Source: Candidatus Poribacteria bacterium
GTDB lineage: Bacteria; Poribacteria; WGA-4E; WGA-3G
Reading direction: 5' to 3'
Assembly (NCBI GenBank): GCA_022820835.1
Contig: JAJEET010000026.1
Span: forward strand, 1 to 64,000
DNA length: 64,000 nucleotides
Part shown: positions 10,307 to 20,408 of the stretch, one piece after another
How the letters are laid out: each line of letters begins with the position of its first letter
Position numbering within the stretch: position 1 is the stretch's first letter
Made by a program: the position numbers and the translations under genes
Notes under the pieces: model-generated
Seen by the model: the letters and a program-made list of their open reading frames with translations, nothing else
Database searches by the model: none
Told to the model about the DNA's origin: nothing

Positions 10307-10786
10307 ATGCAACACATTAACTCGCCCAATGTTTTAGTGATAATCGTCGTTTTCACGGTATCCCTGCTAACCGCGTGCGCCCCTCCAATTGGAGAGGTTC
10401 AGCCCCTTACCTTTGCTAACATTGCTAAGGACATAGAGGCAGCCCCGGAGAGATCAATAAGAAACTACGTAGGTAGGGTCGTAAAGATTAGAGCTAAGGC
10501 TGGAATTTTCGAGAGTTTAAAAGCACAATTAGTAAAAGATTCTTCAGCACACCTTAGGGGAAGCGGTCTCGTAGGTAGTCGTTTCGTAACGTTTTGGGTA
10601 AGATACCGGTTTTGGGTAAGAAATGAACCTTTTCGTCTGGATAAATTTTTTCACTCGGATGGAGGATCCGACGATTCATACCTTTTTAAAGTGCGTATAA
10701 AATCTATTGATCCAAACATGGAACCCCATTATTGGACGGTTTGGACAGAAATCCTTGAATATGAGACCCGCGTATTTCCCTGGTAG
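10307..10786 (+). CDS. Hypothetical lipoprotein
   Basis: MQHINSPNVLVIIVVFTVSLLTACAPP lipobox; ATG at 10307. Confidence 0.6.
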   Translation: MQHINSPNVLVIIVVFTVSLLTACAPPIGEVQPLTFANIAKDIEAAPERSIRNYVGRVVKIRAKAGIFESLKAQLVKDSSAHLRGSGLVGSRFVTFWVRYRFWVRNEPFRLDKFFHSDGGSDDSYLFKVRIKSIDPNMEPHYWTVWTEILEYETRVFPW

Positions 10787-10854
10787 GTGTGGTTTCCTAA
10801 GAAAACTGATGGTCGCCTAACAGGACAACCTTACGGAGGTTAATAACTAAAAAT

Positions 10855-12300
10855 ATGAAGAACATTGTTTTGCTTATTACCGATACTTTTCGGTATGACA
10901 ATTTAGGCGAACGCGCGAGGCGACCGATTCGCACGCCGATGCTCGATAAATTTGAGGCAGAGCGCGCAACTGCTATCGACAAATTTTATATGAGCAGTTT
11001 TCCGACGGTTCCACACCGAACAGATATCTTGACTGCATCGGTCGGGTGGCCCCACTATCCGTGGCAGCCCATTGATCAAAGTGGACGGACGATCATAGCG
11101 AGACTTCTGAGCCAGCAGGGATATGCAACGCAGTTGATATGTGACACCCCACACCTGTTCAACGTCCGTTTCCAGCACTGTTTTGAAGCCGCGTTCCAGC
11201 ATCGTGGTCAGGAAGGGGACAAGCCGCTTCTCCATCTCAATGACGAGATAAAAGTCGTTATGCCGAATGAGAAGACGCGACCGCATCCAGCGTTCCGTGG
11301 GCATACACTGCCGAACACACACCGTTGGACGAACCGGTACTACCAATATGAGTCGGAAACGTTCTCTGGTAGGACCTCCGAGACCACAATCCGATGGTTG
11401 GAAGAGAATCACAAATCGGGACCCTTCTTCCTCTGGGTAGATTTCTTCGATCCGCACGAACCGTGGGACCCACCCGAATACCTCGTCAAACGCTACGATC
11501 CGGACTACACCGGTCCACCGATGCTCCATCCGAACTACGGTCTGTCCTCCCTCTTCACGGATGCCGAGCTGCACAACCTATGGGCGCACTACGCCGGTGA
11601 GTCCGAGCTCGTTGATAGGCACATCGGACGGATTTTGCAGAAGGTGGAAGACTTAGAACTATGGGACGATACGCTCGTTGTTGTGCTGTCTGACCACGGG
11701 ATGTCTATTGGCGAACACAGTCGGACGGGTAAGTCTAACATCGATCCAAAAGATGAACGCTATTGGCCCACATACCCGGAAATTAACCACGAGATGTTCT
11801 TGATTGCTGGTGGAGATGTCCCGCAAGGGCAACGCCTTGATCTCATCGCGCAACCGATGGATATTATGCCGACGCTCTGCGAATTGGCTGGCGTTAGTTT
11901 GGATCCACCAAAACCGTTTGAGGGACGTTCCTTCGCGCAGTCGCTCCTTAGTGGCGATGCCCAACACAGAGAATATGCCGTTACCGGTTGCCATATCCGG
12001 GCACAAGGGGATAGTGTGCCACGCCGTGCGACAACGCCGTTCCTTGTCACTGAACGTTGGGGATACGCGCCTGTCGGTGAATACGGCAGACCGGAACTCT
12101 TCGATCTACCCGCAGACCCGATAGCAGAGAACAACATCGCTGCGGACAACATGGAACTCGTTAAGGAATTGCATGAACTGTTTATGTCGCATCTTGAGGA
12201 GCATAACGCACCTGAGAAATTCCTTGATCTCTGGAAAGAAGAACCGTCCGGTGATGGGAAGGGGAAATGGTCGATTGACTATCCAGAAGAGGATGAATAG
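10855..12300 (+). CDS. Sulfatase / alkaline-phosphatase superfamily hydrolase (Thr at nucleophile position)
   Basis: ITDTFRYDNL metal site, FLWVDFFDPHEPWDPP, VVVLSDHGMSIGEH; active-site motif reads TVPHR. Confidence 0.85.
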   Translation: MKNIVLLITDTFRYDNLGERARRPIRTPMLDKFEAERATAIDKFYMSSFPTVPHRTDILTASVGWPHYPWQPIDQSGRTIIARLLSQQGYATQLICDTPHLFNVRFQHCFEAAFQHRGQEGDKPLLHLNDEIKVVMPNEKTRPHPAFRGHTLPNTHRWTNRYYQYESETFSGRTSETTIRWLEENHKSGPFFLWVDFFDPHEPWDPPEYLVKRYDPDYTGPPMLHPNYGLSSLFTDAELHNLWAHYAGESELVDRHIGRILQKVEDLELWDDTLVVVLSDHGMSIGEHSRTGKSNIDPKDERYWPTYPEINHEMFLIAGGDVPQGQRLDLIAQPMDIMPTLCELAGVSLDPPKPFEGRSFAQSLLSGDAQHREYAVTGCHIRAQGDSVPRRATTPFLVTERWGYAPVGEYGRPELFDLPADPIAENNIAADNMELVKELHELFMSHLEEHNAPEKFLDLWKEEPSGDGKGKWSIDYPEEDE

Positions 12301-12319
12301 GACAGTCAGAGGTTGAAAT

Positions 12320-12358
12320 CAAAAAAGAGGCTTTAGGTACAGATTACCTAAAGCCTCT
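12320..12358 (-). terminator. Intrinsic terminator of the 12397-13569 gene
   Basis: Perfect 14-bp stem AGAGGCTTTAGGTA/TACCTAAAGCCTCT with 5-nt loop, followed on the minus strand by a T run. Confidence 0.85.
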
Positions 12359-12396
12359 CTGTATATAGTCAGGATTGGCGTAATTGAGACACACGC

Positions 12397-13569
12397 CTAC
12401 TCGAAAACCTCAAATTCGCCATCTTTGACAATTAAGACAATCGGATCGTAGACCGCATCCCCAACGTCGTTAAAAGAGAGCCGACCGAGAATCGTGTCAA
12501 AATCTCGAATCCCCGCGAGTGCAGCAGCAATCGCCTCTGGATCAGTTGATTGCGCATCTGCTATTCCTTTGGCGAGAATATGAATAGCGGCGTAAAATTG
12601 TGCCGCCCAAATAGTGGGTTCCATTCCGTATTTTGTACTGTAGTTCTGCACAAAGGCTTGATTGCCGGGTGTATCTGTTGTGCTATTCCAACTGGTAAAA
12701 GTGATTGTTCCTTCGGCGGCAGCCCCCGCAGCTTCTACTAAATCTCTCGACAGCGTGAGATTAACGATGAACGGAATATCAGAAGGAATACCGAGTGCAC
12801 GTCCTTGAACCAGAATATCGGAAATGTCTCCGACTGTACATGAAATAAAGATGGCATCCGGATTCGACGCTTTGATGCGCGTAAATTGGGCAGACAGGTC
12901 TGTTTCCGCGGTTTGGAAACTTTCTGTTGTGAGAATCTCAACCCCGTTATCCATAAGTGCCTTTCTCAATTCCGTGTCACTGGTCCGGGAAAAGAGATCC
13001 ACGTTATCAAATAGCGTAGCCACTTTTTGATATCCGAGTTTCTCCTGTGTTACCCTGACTCCGTTCGGAATAAGCACGTCTGTGGTGAGGTTGGTGCGGA
13101 AAATAAAATCACTAACGGTACTCAAGCCAGAGGCGGCTGAAGTGGGACTTATCGCTACGACCTGGTTCTGGTGCGCGATCGGAAAAGCCGCTTGTGCCTG
13201 ACTTGAGGATCCGGGACCGAGGATAATAGAAACTTTGTCTTGATGAATCAGTTTGTTGAAGGCTTCAACCGCGCCTTCTACAGTACTCCGACCGTCCTCT
13301 ATGATGAGTTTGATTTTCACATCGCTATGTTGTGAGTTGTTAATTTCTGCAACAGCGAGTTCAATACCGTATTCTACCGAAGAGCCTGCAAAACTGGAGT
13401 GCCCTGTGATCGGGTAGACAGCACCGATTAAAATCCCTTTACTCATCCGTTCCGGTAGTGGCACGGTAGGTTGGGCAATCTGCTGGACCCGTTCACAGCC
13501 GATAAAACTTGCAATTGAAACGGTAACAGCCAATACAAATGTGAAAACTACAGTTTTTCTGATGTTCAT
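12397..13569 (-). CDS. ABC transporter substrate-binding lipoprotein, branched-chain amino acid type
   Basis: Lipobox SIASFIGC; ILIGAVYPITGHSSFAGSSVEYGIELAVAEIN; VSIILGPGSSSQAQAAFPIAHQNQVVAISPTSAA. Confidence 0.88.
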   Translation of the reverse strand: MNIRKTVVFTFVLAVTVSIASFIGCERVQQIAQPTVPLPERMSKGILIGAVYPITGHSSFAGSSVEYGIELAVAEINNSQHSDVKIKLIIEDGRSTVEGAVEAFNKLIHQDKVSIILGPGSSSQAQAAFPIAHQNQVVAISPTSAASGLSTVSDFIFRTNLTTDVLIPNGVRVTQEKLGYQKVATLFDNVDLFSRTSDTELRKALMDNGVEILTTESFQTAETDLSAQFTRIKASNPDAIFISCTVGDISDILVQGRALGIPSDIPFIVNLTLSRDLVEAAGAAAEGTITFTSWNSTTDTPGNQAFVQNYSTKYGMEPTIWAAQFYAAIHILAKGIADAQSTDPEAIAAALAGIRDFDTILGRLSFNDVGDAVYDPIVLIVKDGEFEVFE

Positions 13570-13672
13570 ATCGAAATCCTTCGCTTTTCTCCTTTTCTGA
13601 TATAACAAAAATATTAGACTCTCTTATAAGTAGATGCACAATGTTGAATTTCTATCTGAAAAGTTGTAGGAG

Positions 13673-13686
13673 CGAGCTGTGCTCGC
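13673..13686. repeat. Short palindrome CGAGC-tgtg-CTCG type repeat
   Basis: GTAGGAGCGAGCTGTGCTCGCGATTGCAA dyad. Confidence 0.45.
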
Positions 13687-13699
13687 GATTGCAACCCAA

Positions 13700-13975
13700 A
13701 AAAACGGCACTCTTTCAAGTGAGAACTTGCCGCCATATTCAAGTTAAAGAAATTTCGCTTGAACGTACCGTTTGGTTTGAAGAGATCAAAACCAAAATCA
13801 ATTTGGATAATCGCGTGTTGTGTTTCCAAAAACCTTGCATGAAAGATACGATTGAGATTGTCCTTTACAAACAACTTCACCGGCCAAGGAAACTGCTTAT
13901 TCAACGGTTCTATAAGTTCTCGGATAACCTCTCAGTATCTCTTATGATTTCGTTTCAACTTAATTTTCGCTGAAA
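13700..13975 (-). pseudogene. Degenerate gene fragment (VIRELIEPLNKQFPWPVKLFVKDNLNRIFHARFLETQHAIIQIDFGFDLFKPNGTFKRNFFNLNMAASSHLKECR)
   Basis: Protein-like reading frame interrupted upstream by an in-frame stop, no convincing start; abuts a palindromic repeat. Confidence 0.45.
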
Positions 13976-14117
13976 ATTAGCGTTATTGGGCAAAAGGAAT
14001 GCATGCACGCTTTCCGAACGCTTTGAAGTTCTCTAATTCTAATAACTGAAGCATTAGAATTCTCCTAACCGGAAACTTTTGTCCCTCAATGTTCCTTATT
14101 TTTAAGCAGGGTCTGTA

Positions 14118-14495
14118 CTAATTTTCACCATGGCTATGTGCTTCTGTCTGTTTACGCTTCTCAGGTGGCACATAATACGAAACAACTTTCATGCCCTTCC
14201 GTTTACACTCTTCTTGAACCTGTCGCAAATGCGCGGAGAGTTCTTCGACAGAGTTGAATTGAGCGGCGAACTCCTCTTTCATTCGATAGCACTCTTCAAG
14301 CATGGGATCTGTATAGTCAATCACAGGATCCGTGTCGGTTTTAGGATCTTCTTTCATGTGAAACTCCATCCAAAACTGCCGAGTTATCTGTTGCCAAGAG
14401 GCTAATGTTGCATCGCTGCTGGGTCTGCCTACCAGATAACTGATAACAGTCGTTTCAAGGTAGACTCGCGGTCTTATATCTCTGTAGTGTATCAT
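14118..14495 (-). CDS. PIN-domain (VapC-like) N-terminus fused to antitoxin-like C-terminal segment
   Basis: RPRVYLETTVISYLVGRPSSDATLASWQQITRQFW is PIN N-terminal; remainder (DPMLEECYRMKEEFAAQFNSVEELSAHLRQVQEE) looks like a small antitoxin. Confidence 0.6.
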   Translation of the reverse strand: MIHYRDIRPRVYLETTVISYLVGRPSSDATLASWQQITRQFWMEFHMKEDPKTDTDPVIDYTDPMLEECYRMKEEFAAQFNSVEELSAHLRQVQEECKRKGMKVVSYYVPPEKRKQTEAHSHGEN

Positions 14496-14531
14496 GAAAT
14501 GCTGTCGGTTTCAAGGAATAATTGGTGCAAT

Positions 14532-15821
14532 TTAGGCAGTCTCCGGCGCATTAAGCACTGCATCCAACTGATCCATCACCTTGTGGAAAGCTTCGACATA
14601 ATAGGACATCAACTCGAAATCGTTGGGAGGGTTAACATCAAAAATGTAACAGTGTGAATCAATGAACTCAACGGCTTTCGGATAGTCCTCAGTCTTGTAT
14701 TCCACTGTCGAATTATTGCATCGCCACGGGCAGCCTGTACCGTAACCGATTCGGTTCTGGAAAATCTCTTGAGATGGCACAGGTAACCGTTGCCACTGTC
14801 CCGTCGGGACACCTTCAGCGCGCAGTGCCTCCTGCACCTTCTCACGTAAGGTGCGAGCAGGAATGTCTAATCCCAATGCCTCTGGATTGAAACCGACGAC
14901 GTAGTTGTAATAGACCGGTTCACACGCTTCCGGTGTGAAAGGTGTTTCGATGCCGTCAATCTGGCTGAGATGCTTAGTGAGATAGTTGCAATTTTCGATA
15001 CGCAGCGCGTTATTCGCGTCGAGTCGTTTGAGTTGACTGCGGATGAACGCTTGACTGAACATGTCGCCGCGATACATCCATCCGAGTCCATACGCGTTAT
15101 ATTCTTGCTCCTCACGCTCACGTCCGGGAACGACGATCTCGCCGAAATACTGTAACAACGCCGCGCGTTTGTGAATCTCCTCATCATCCGTTGTGAACAA
15201 GCCACCTTGACAACCACTGCTCAACGTTTTCGATGCTTGTGTGCTATAGCCTGCCGCATCGCCGAACGCACCGCAGCGTTTACCTTTATAGCGTGCGCCG
15301 TGCGCCTGCGCGACATCCTCAATGACTTTCAGGTTGTGTTTCTTCGCTATCGCGAGGATAGCGTCCATATCAGCAGGCATGCCGTGGATGTGAACGGGCA
15401 TAATCGCACGCGTCCGTTCGGTGATTTTTGCCTCAATAGCGTTGGGGTCAATACAATAGGTTACGGGATCGATATCGACGAAGACGGGGATAGCGTTGTG
15501 GTGGAGGACCGCTGCCGCGGTTGCCCAAAAGGTAAAGGCAGGAATAATAACTTCGTCCCCCGGTTCAATACCGACACCCGCGACACAGAGGTGCAGCGCA
15601 GCCGTGCCGCTGTTAACAGGGATACAATACCGAACACCCATGTATTCAGCCCATTCGCTCGCCAGACCTTCGGACTGAATCCGTTGTTGTTCGGTAATTC
15701 TTTCGGAAGCGATGACTTCGGCAATCGCGTCTCTATCGGCATCCGTAACCTCTGGCCACGGTTTAATGATGCCGTTGGGAACACTCCGTTTACCACCGTG
15801 TATAGCGAGTTTTGCTGACAT
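14532..15821 (-). CDS. DegT/DnrJ/EryC1/StrS family PLP aminotransferase
   Basis: CIPVNSGTAALHLCVAGVGIEPGDEVIIPAFTFWATAAAVLHHNAIPVFVDIDP; VIEDVAQAHGARYKGKRCG; QASKTLSSG. Confidence 0.93.
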   Translation of the reverse strand: MSAKLAIHGGKRSVPNGIIKPWPEVTDADRDAIAEVIASERITEQQRIQSEGLASEWAEYMGVRYCIPVNSGTAALHLCVAGVGIEPGDEVIIPAFTFWATAAAVLHHNAIPVFVDIDPVTYCIDPNAIEAKITERTRAIMPVHIHGMPADMDAILAIAKKHNLKVIEDVAQAHGARYKGKRCGAFGDAAGYSTQASKTLSSGCQGGLFTTDDEEIHKRAALLQYFGEIVVPGREREEQEYNAYGLGWMYRGDMFSQAFIRSQLKRLDANNALRIENCNYLTKHLSQIDGIETPFTPEACEPVYYNYVVGFNPEALGLDIPARTLREKVQEALRAEGVPTGQWQRLPVPSQEIFQNRIGYGTGCPWRCNNSTVEYKTEDYPKAVEFIDSHCYIFDVNPPNDFELMSYYVEAFHKVMDQLDAVLNAPETA

Positions 15822-15873
15822 AAGGGTCCTCCTTGCGGGGGTTTCCGCTGGCTGAGTTGATGAAGATTAAGAA

Positions 15874-15997
15874 TAGGACTTACGCATGCTGCTCTTTTGT
15901 AGCATAAACTGTTAGTTTGTGCCATCAGAACGCTCGGTTTTCCGAAAATTCCTATCTAACAGAACGGGAAACCACATTCAAAATTGCGTAAGTCCTA
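15874..15997. mobile_element. MITE-like element, family B (perfect 13-bp terminal inverted repeats TAGGACTTACGCA)
   Basis: TIRs at 15874-15886 and 15985-15997, TA at both ends, no ORF inside. Confidence 0.65.
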
Positions 15998-16015
15998 AAT
16001 TTATCGTAAAAAACT

Positions 16016-16330
16016 CTAAATTTCTGTGAGTCTCGGAACGTATTCATCCTCATAAGTCTTAATAAGCGTACCAACAAAATGCAGCAAGGGGGCCAAGGGA
16101 TGGTTTTCCTCACCTACTATATCAAGCAAATCGTCTAACCGTGCTGCAAGTTCTTCATATTCGATTTTGGTCAATACGATAGGAATATAAGTTTCGCTTT
16201 GGCTTACAATGTCAATTAAGTCGCATAACGCCTTGACAGACAGTTGCAATTTACTTTCGCCCTGCGGTTGAAAGGCAATAGGTGCGTCAATTGCAGATAC
16301 AGTCGGCGTATTTTCTGTTTTGGGAACCAT
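16016..16330 (-). CDS. Hypothetical small protein
   Basis: 104-aa ORF between DegT and gltX, same strand. Confidence 0.5.
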   Translation of the reverse strand: MVPKTENTPTVSAIDAPIAFQPQGESKLQLSVKALCDLIDIVSQSETYIPIVLTKIEYEELAARLDDLLDIVGEENHPLAPLLHFVGTLIKTYEDEYVPRLTEI

Positions 16331-16354
16331 AGTTTACTCCGATTCTGCAGTGCC

Positions 16355-17857
16355 TTATAGATATGCTATCGCTCTGGGGATCCGCTTTAAGACCTCGTCT
16401 CTGCCGAGCAGTGTAACAATATCAAAGAGACTCGGTCCGAACGATGTCCCTGTCAATGCGATCCGCAATGCTTGCATCGCTGCGACGCGTTTGATATCGT
16501 TCTCGTCCGTGTATTTCCAAATTTCTGTTTCAACCGTTTCTACGTCAAACGAAGGGACTTCTTCCAAAATCTGTAATAGGTTCGTTAGAATCTCAGCGGT
16601 TTTCTCTCTCTTCTCTTCGGAACCACCCCACCACTTCTTGACCGCTTTCGTTTCATATTCAAAGTCGTCTGTGAAGAAATAACGCGTTTGTGGAACGATG
16701 TCCTGAAGTGTTGTGAGGCGCTCACCGACAGCTTCAACGATGTTTATCAGCCAATCGCGGTCCTCGGTCTGATTGAATAGACCTTCCGCTTGCCAGAATG
16801 GGATTACTGCATCTGTCCGTGCTGAGACATCGAGTTGGTTTATGTAGTGAGAATTGAGCCATTCGAGTTTCTTAATATCGAAGACACTTCCACTTTTACC
16901 GACGCGTGTGAGATCGAATTTCTCTATGAGTTCATTAACAGAGAATATTTCCTGTTTGTCGTCGTAGGACCATCCGAGTCTTGCGACGAAGTTCAGCATC
17001 GCTTCACGGAGGTACCCCTGTTCACGGTATCGGTTAACTGCTACGAGATCACCGTGGTGACGTTTGCTCAACTTTCTCCCGCCACTATCTAACACCAACG
17101 GGATATGTGCAAATTTCGGAATCTCTAATCCGAGGGCATTTGCGATTGCGATCTGTGTCGGCGTATTGTTGAGATGTTCTGTGCCGCGAATCACGTGTGT
17201 TATACGCATTTCTGCATCGTCAATAATTGAGGTCAGATTGTAGTTTGGCATCCCGTTAGAACGGACAATCACCTCATCTTCCAGCGTAGCGGGATCAATA
17301 TTTCGCGAACCGAGAATGAGATCGTCAACACGAATCGGTGTGTCCGGCATTTTTATCCGTATGGTTGGCTTCCTACCTTCTGCAATAAAGCGTTTCACGG
17401 CTTCTGATGACAAGTTTCGGCTCCGTCCATCATAAGAGCGGGGCAGTTTGTTTGCCCGCGCCTGTGCGCGGATTTCTTCAAGTTCTTCAGGTGTGCAGTA
17501 GCAGTGGTATGCGTTGCCACTCTCAAGCAACTGTGTAACATGAGCGTCGTATATAGATTTACGTTCCGACTGCAGGTATGGCGCATACGGTCCGCCTTTG
17601 TTGCCGCCCTCATCCCATTCGAGTCCTAACCATTCCAGCGCAGTATAGATCTCTTGCATGGATTCATCTGTGGAGCGCGCCATATCTGTATCGTCAATTC
17701 GGAGGATGAACTTGCCGTTGTAATGTTTGGCAAACAGCCAATTAAATAGTGCCGTACGCGCGCCGCCGATATGTAAGAAACCGGTCGGCGAAGGTGCCAT
17801 CCGAACCCGCACTTCATCTGTTTCTGCGACACTTAAACCGTTTGGTGTTTCGTTCAT
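16355..17857 (-). CDS. gltX: Glutamyl-tRNA synthetase
   Basis: [42 protein letters not shown] overlaps the glnS TGA. Confidence 0.96.
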   Translation of the reverse strand: MNETPNGLSVAETDEVRVRMAPSPTGFLHIGGARTALFNWLFAKHYNGKFILRIDDTDMARSTDESMQEIYTALEWLGLEWDEGGNKGGPYAPYLQSERKSIYDAHVTQLLESGNAYHCYCTPEELEEIRAQARANKLPRSYDGRSRNLSSEAVKRFIAEGRKPTIRIKMPDTPIRVDDLILGSRNIDPATLEDEVIVRSNGMPNYNLTSIIDDAEMRITHVIRGTEHLNNTPTQIAIANALGLEIPKFAHIPLVLDSGGRKLSKRHHGDLVAVNRYREQGYLREAMLNFVARLGWSYDDKQEIFSVNELIEKFDLTRVGKSGSVFDIKKLEWLNSHYINQLDVSARTDAVIPFWQAEGLFNQTEDRDWLINIVEAVGERLTTLQDIVPQTRYFFTDDFEYETKAVKKWWGGSEEKREKTAEILTNLLQILEEVPSFDVETVETEIWKYTDENDIKRVAAMQALRIALTGTSFGPSLFDIVTLLGRDEVLKRIPRAIAYL

Positions 17858-19569
17858 TTTTGACCTTTCTGGATCTTTGCCCAAGAATCTCTTAATGGGA
17901 CTGTACGATTGAAAACTATTTTCTCTGATGTTGTATCCGGATCAACGCAGAAATAACCCATCCGCAAGAATTGATACCGGCTTTCGGTGGGTGCGTCAAC
18001 GAGACTCGGTTCAACTTTGCAATTATTTAGGATCTCTAAAGAGTCCTGATTGAGGAATTGTATCCAGTCTTCGCCATCTGCTGCGCTTTCGGGTTCGCGT
18101 TCTGTAAAGAGGGAGTCGTAGAGCCGTACCTCCGCGTCAACAGCGTGTTCAGCGGAGACCCAATGCAACGTGCCTCTAACTCTGCGTCCGTCGTCGGACC
18201 AGCCGCCGCGTGTTTCTGGGTCGTAGCTGCAGTGTATCTCAACGATTTCGCCGGTGTCTTCATCTTTAACAACCGACTCACATTGGATATAATAGGCGTG
18301 TTTAAGTCGTACTTCTTGTCCGGGTGCTAACCTGAAGAACTTCCGAGGCGGATCCTCCATGAAATCTTCGCGTTCGATATAAATTTCACGCGAAAACGGG
18401 ATCTTCCGTGTGCCGGCGTTCTCATCTTCTGGATTGTTTTCAGCGTCCAACATCTCGACTTGTCCTTCTGGGTAGTTGTTGATAACGACCTTCACAGGAT
18501 TGAGGACTGCCATGACGCGCGGCGCACGGCGATTCAAGTCATCTCGGATGGAGTATTCAAGTTGTCCTATCTCAATAAGGTTATCAGCCTTTGAGACCCC
18601 GATACGGTTGCAAAAATCTCGGATAGATTCAGGCGTATAACCACGCCGACGCATGCCAGCGAGTGTCGGCATTCTCGGATCGTCCCAACCGCTAACGTGT
18701 CCGCCTTGTATCAACAGTCGAAGTTTCCGCTTACCGAGCACGGTATAAGTAAGGTTCAGACGTGCGAATTCAATTTGACGAGGTTGATAGATTTCTAATT
18801 CTTCTAAGAACCAGTCGTAGAGTGGGCGGTGGTCTTCAAACTGGACATCACATAACGAATGTGTTATCCCTTCAATCGAATCGGATTGCCCGTGTGTGAA
18901 ATCGTAGGTCGGGTAAATACACCATGTGTCGCCGTGGCGGTAGTGGTGTGCGCGCAAGACGCGATACATCACCGGATCCCGCATGTTCAGGTTCGGACTT
19001 GACATATCAATTTTTGCGCGAAGTGTACGTGAACCGTCTGGGAACTCGCCGTTGCGCATTCCTTGAAACAGCGTTAGGTTTTCCTCAACTGACCGATCAC
19101 GATAAGGACTATTTGTTCCGGGTTGAATCAAGGTGCCGCGATACGTGCGCATTTCGTCTGGAGTCAGGTCACAGACGTACGCCTTCCCTTTTTTTATGAG
19201 TTTGACTGCATATCCGTAGAGCGTCTCGAAATAGTCAGAGGCGTGATATTCACGGTCTTTCCAATCGAATCCGAGCCAGCGAACATCGCGTTTGATTGCT
19301 TCTACGTACTCGCTCTCTTCTGTGAGCGGATTGCTATCATCAAATCGCAAATTGTAGAGACCCTTGTAATCTTCAGCGATGCCGAAGCTGATACAGATCG
19401 CCTTGGCGTGTCCGATATGGAGGTAACCGCTCGGTTCTGGTGGAAATCGGGTATGGACTCTACCGTCGTATCTGTTCGCCTCGAGGTCTTTCTCAACCTC
19501 TTGACGGATAAAATTTGTGTCAGAGGCAGTGTTAGCGTTTTCTTTTCCATTAGGATCTGAATGTTTCAT
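17854..19569 (-). CDS. glnS: Glutaminyl-tRNA synthetase
   Basis: [48 protein letters not shown]-terminal GlnRS beta-barrel region. Confidence 0.95.
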   Translation of the reverse strand: MKHSDPNGKENANTASDTNFIRQEVEKDLEANRYDGRVHTRFPPEPSGYLHIGHAKAICISFGIAEDYKGLYNLRFDDSNPLTEESEYVEAIKRDVRWLGFDWKDREYHASDYFETLYGYAVKLIKKGKAYVCDLTPDEMRTYRGTLIQPGTNSPYRDRSVEENLTLFQGMRNGEFPDGSRTLRAKIDMSSPNLNMRDPVMYRVLRAHHYRHGDTWCIYPTYDFTHGQSDSIEGITHSLCDVQFEDHRPLYDWFLEELEIYQPRQIEFARLNLTYTVLGKRKLRLLIQGGHVSGWDDPRMPTLAGMRRRGYTPESIRDFCNRIGVSKADNLIEIGQLEYSIRDDLNRRAPRVMAVLNPVKVVINNYPEGQVEMLDAENNPEDENAGTRKIPFSREIYIEREDFMEDPPRKFFRLAPGQEVRLKHAYYIQCESVVKDEDTGEIVEIHCSYDPETRGGWSDDGRRVRGTLHWVSAEHAVDAEVRLYDSLFTEREPESAADGEDWIQFLNQDSLEILNNCKVEPSLVDAPTESRYQFLRMGYFCVDPDTTSEKIVFNRTVPLRDSWAKIQKGQK

Positions 19570-19977
19570 ATCTTAAACCGTGTCCTGTTTTGGGTATATA
19601 ATGGAGACCTCCATTTTTGAAAAGCGGTAGGTCTGTTGAGGTAGGAAAATTACAGTTACGTATATTATACCCGCAAAATACGCTAAAGTCAAAGATTTCA
19701 TTTGATTGCTGAAATGCCTGAAAATGTGGCACAATTATTACTAAATATCGGACAATTTCTGCGGATTGGCGATAAAAAAGACATTGCGAACGGATCCGGC
19801 AGTCGTTTTATGAGGCTGGGTAAATGTGGAAAACCCCTCTGAAATGTGTAGTTCCTGCTTGTGATTTAGTCGTATCTGTAGCAGTTTCAGCGCGTGCGTT
19901 AAATTTTTTAGAATATTGGCACACAACTTGCTACTAAAGATTATAGTGTCGTTTTAGCAGTGATATTTTTTGATAAT

Positions 19978-20094
19978 TATAGTGACCTGTAAAAATAATA
20001 GGACACCTTTTGAAAGACGGACGAGGGGACCTCGCCCCTACGAACCGTTTTTTGCTAAACGGAAAGTGTCTCTTTAATTGTTGGTTTCACTATA
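19978..20094. mobile_element. MITE-like element, family A copy 1
   Basis: 117 bp, TATAGTGA...TTCACTATA termini, internal palindrome CGAGG-gga-CCTCG; second copy of the same length at 27048. Confidence 0.75.
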
Positions 20095-20137
20095 AATAAA
20101 GTGTAACCATTTTTCCAAAATATTCGTTTGTTACGTT

Positions 20138-20395
20138 GTGTTGGTCAATGTATTAATTTATTATCTGTTTTTCAAATTATTTCAAGAAAGGGGTAGAGCC
20201 GTGAAAATCAAAGAATTACGCAAGAATCGTCCATGTTTATATGAAACAGCTTTGTGTCTCGCTATAGCAAAAGCGCGTCAAGACGAATTCCGCTGGGAAC
20301 GTTTTATTGATAATTTGTCCCAGATATGTGATACGTTTGCCCACCAAATTGCTTCTGAAGACGCAACCCCTCCTAAGTCGGAGGATCAGGATTAG
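20138..20395 (+). CDS. Hypothetical small protein (true start probably KIKELRKNRPCLYETALCLAIAKARQDEFRWERFID)
   Basis: ORF with plausible composition, convergent with yvcK. Confidence 0.45.
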   Translation: MLVNVLIYYLFFKLFQERGRAVKIKELRKNRPCLYETALCLAIAKARQDEFRWERFIDNLSQICDTFAHQIASEDATPPKSEDQD

Positions 20396-20408
20396 TTTCT
20401 GTCCGCGA

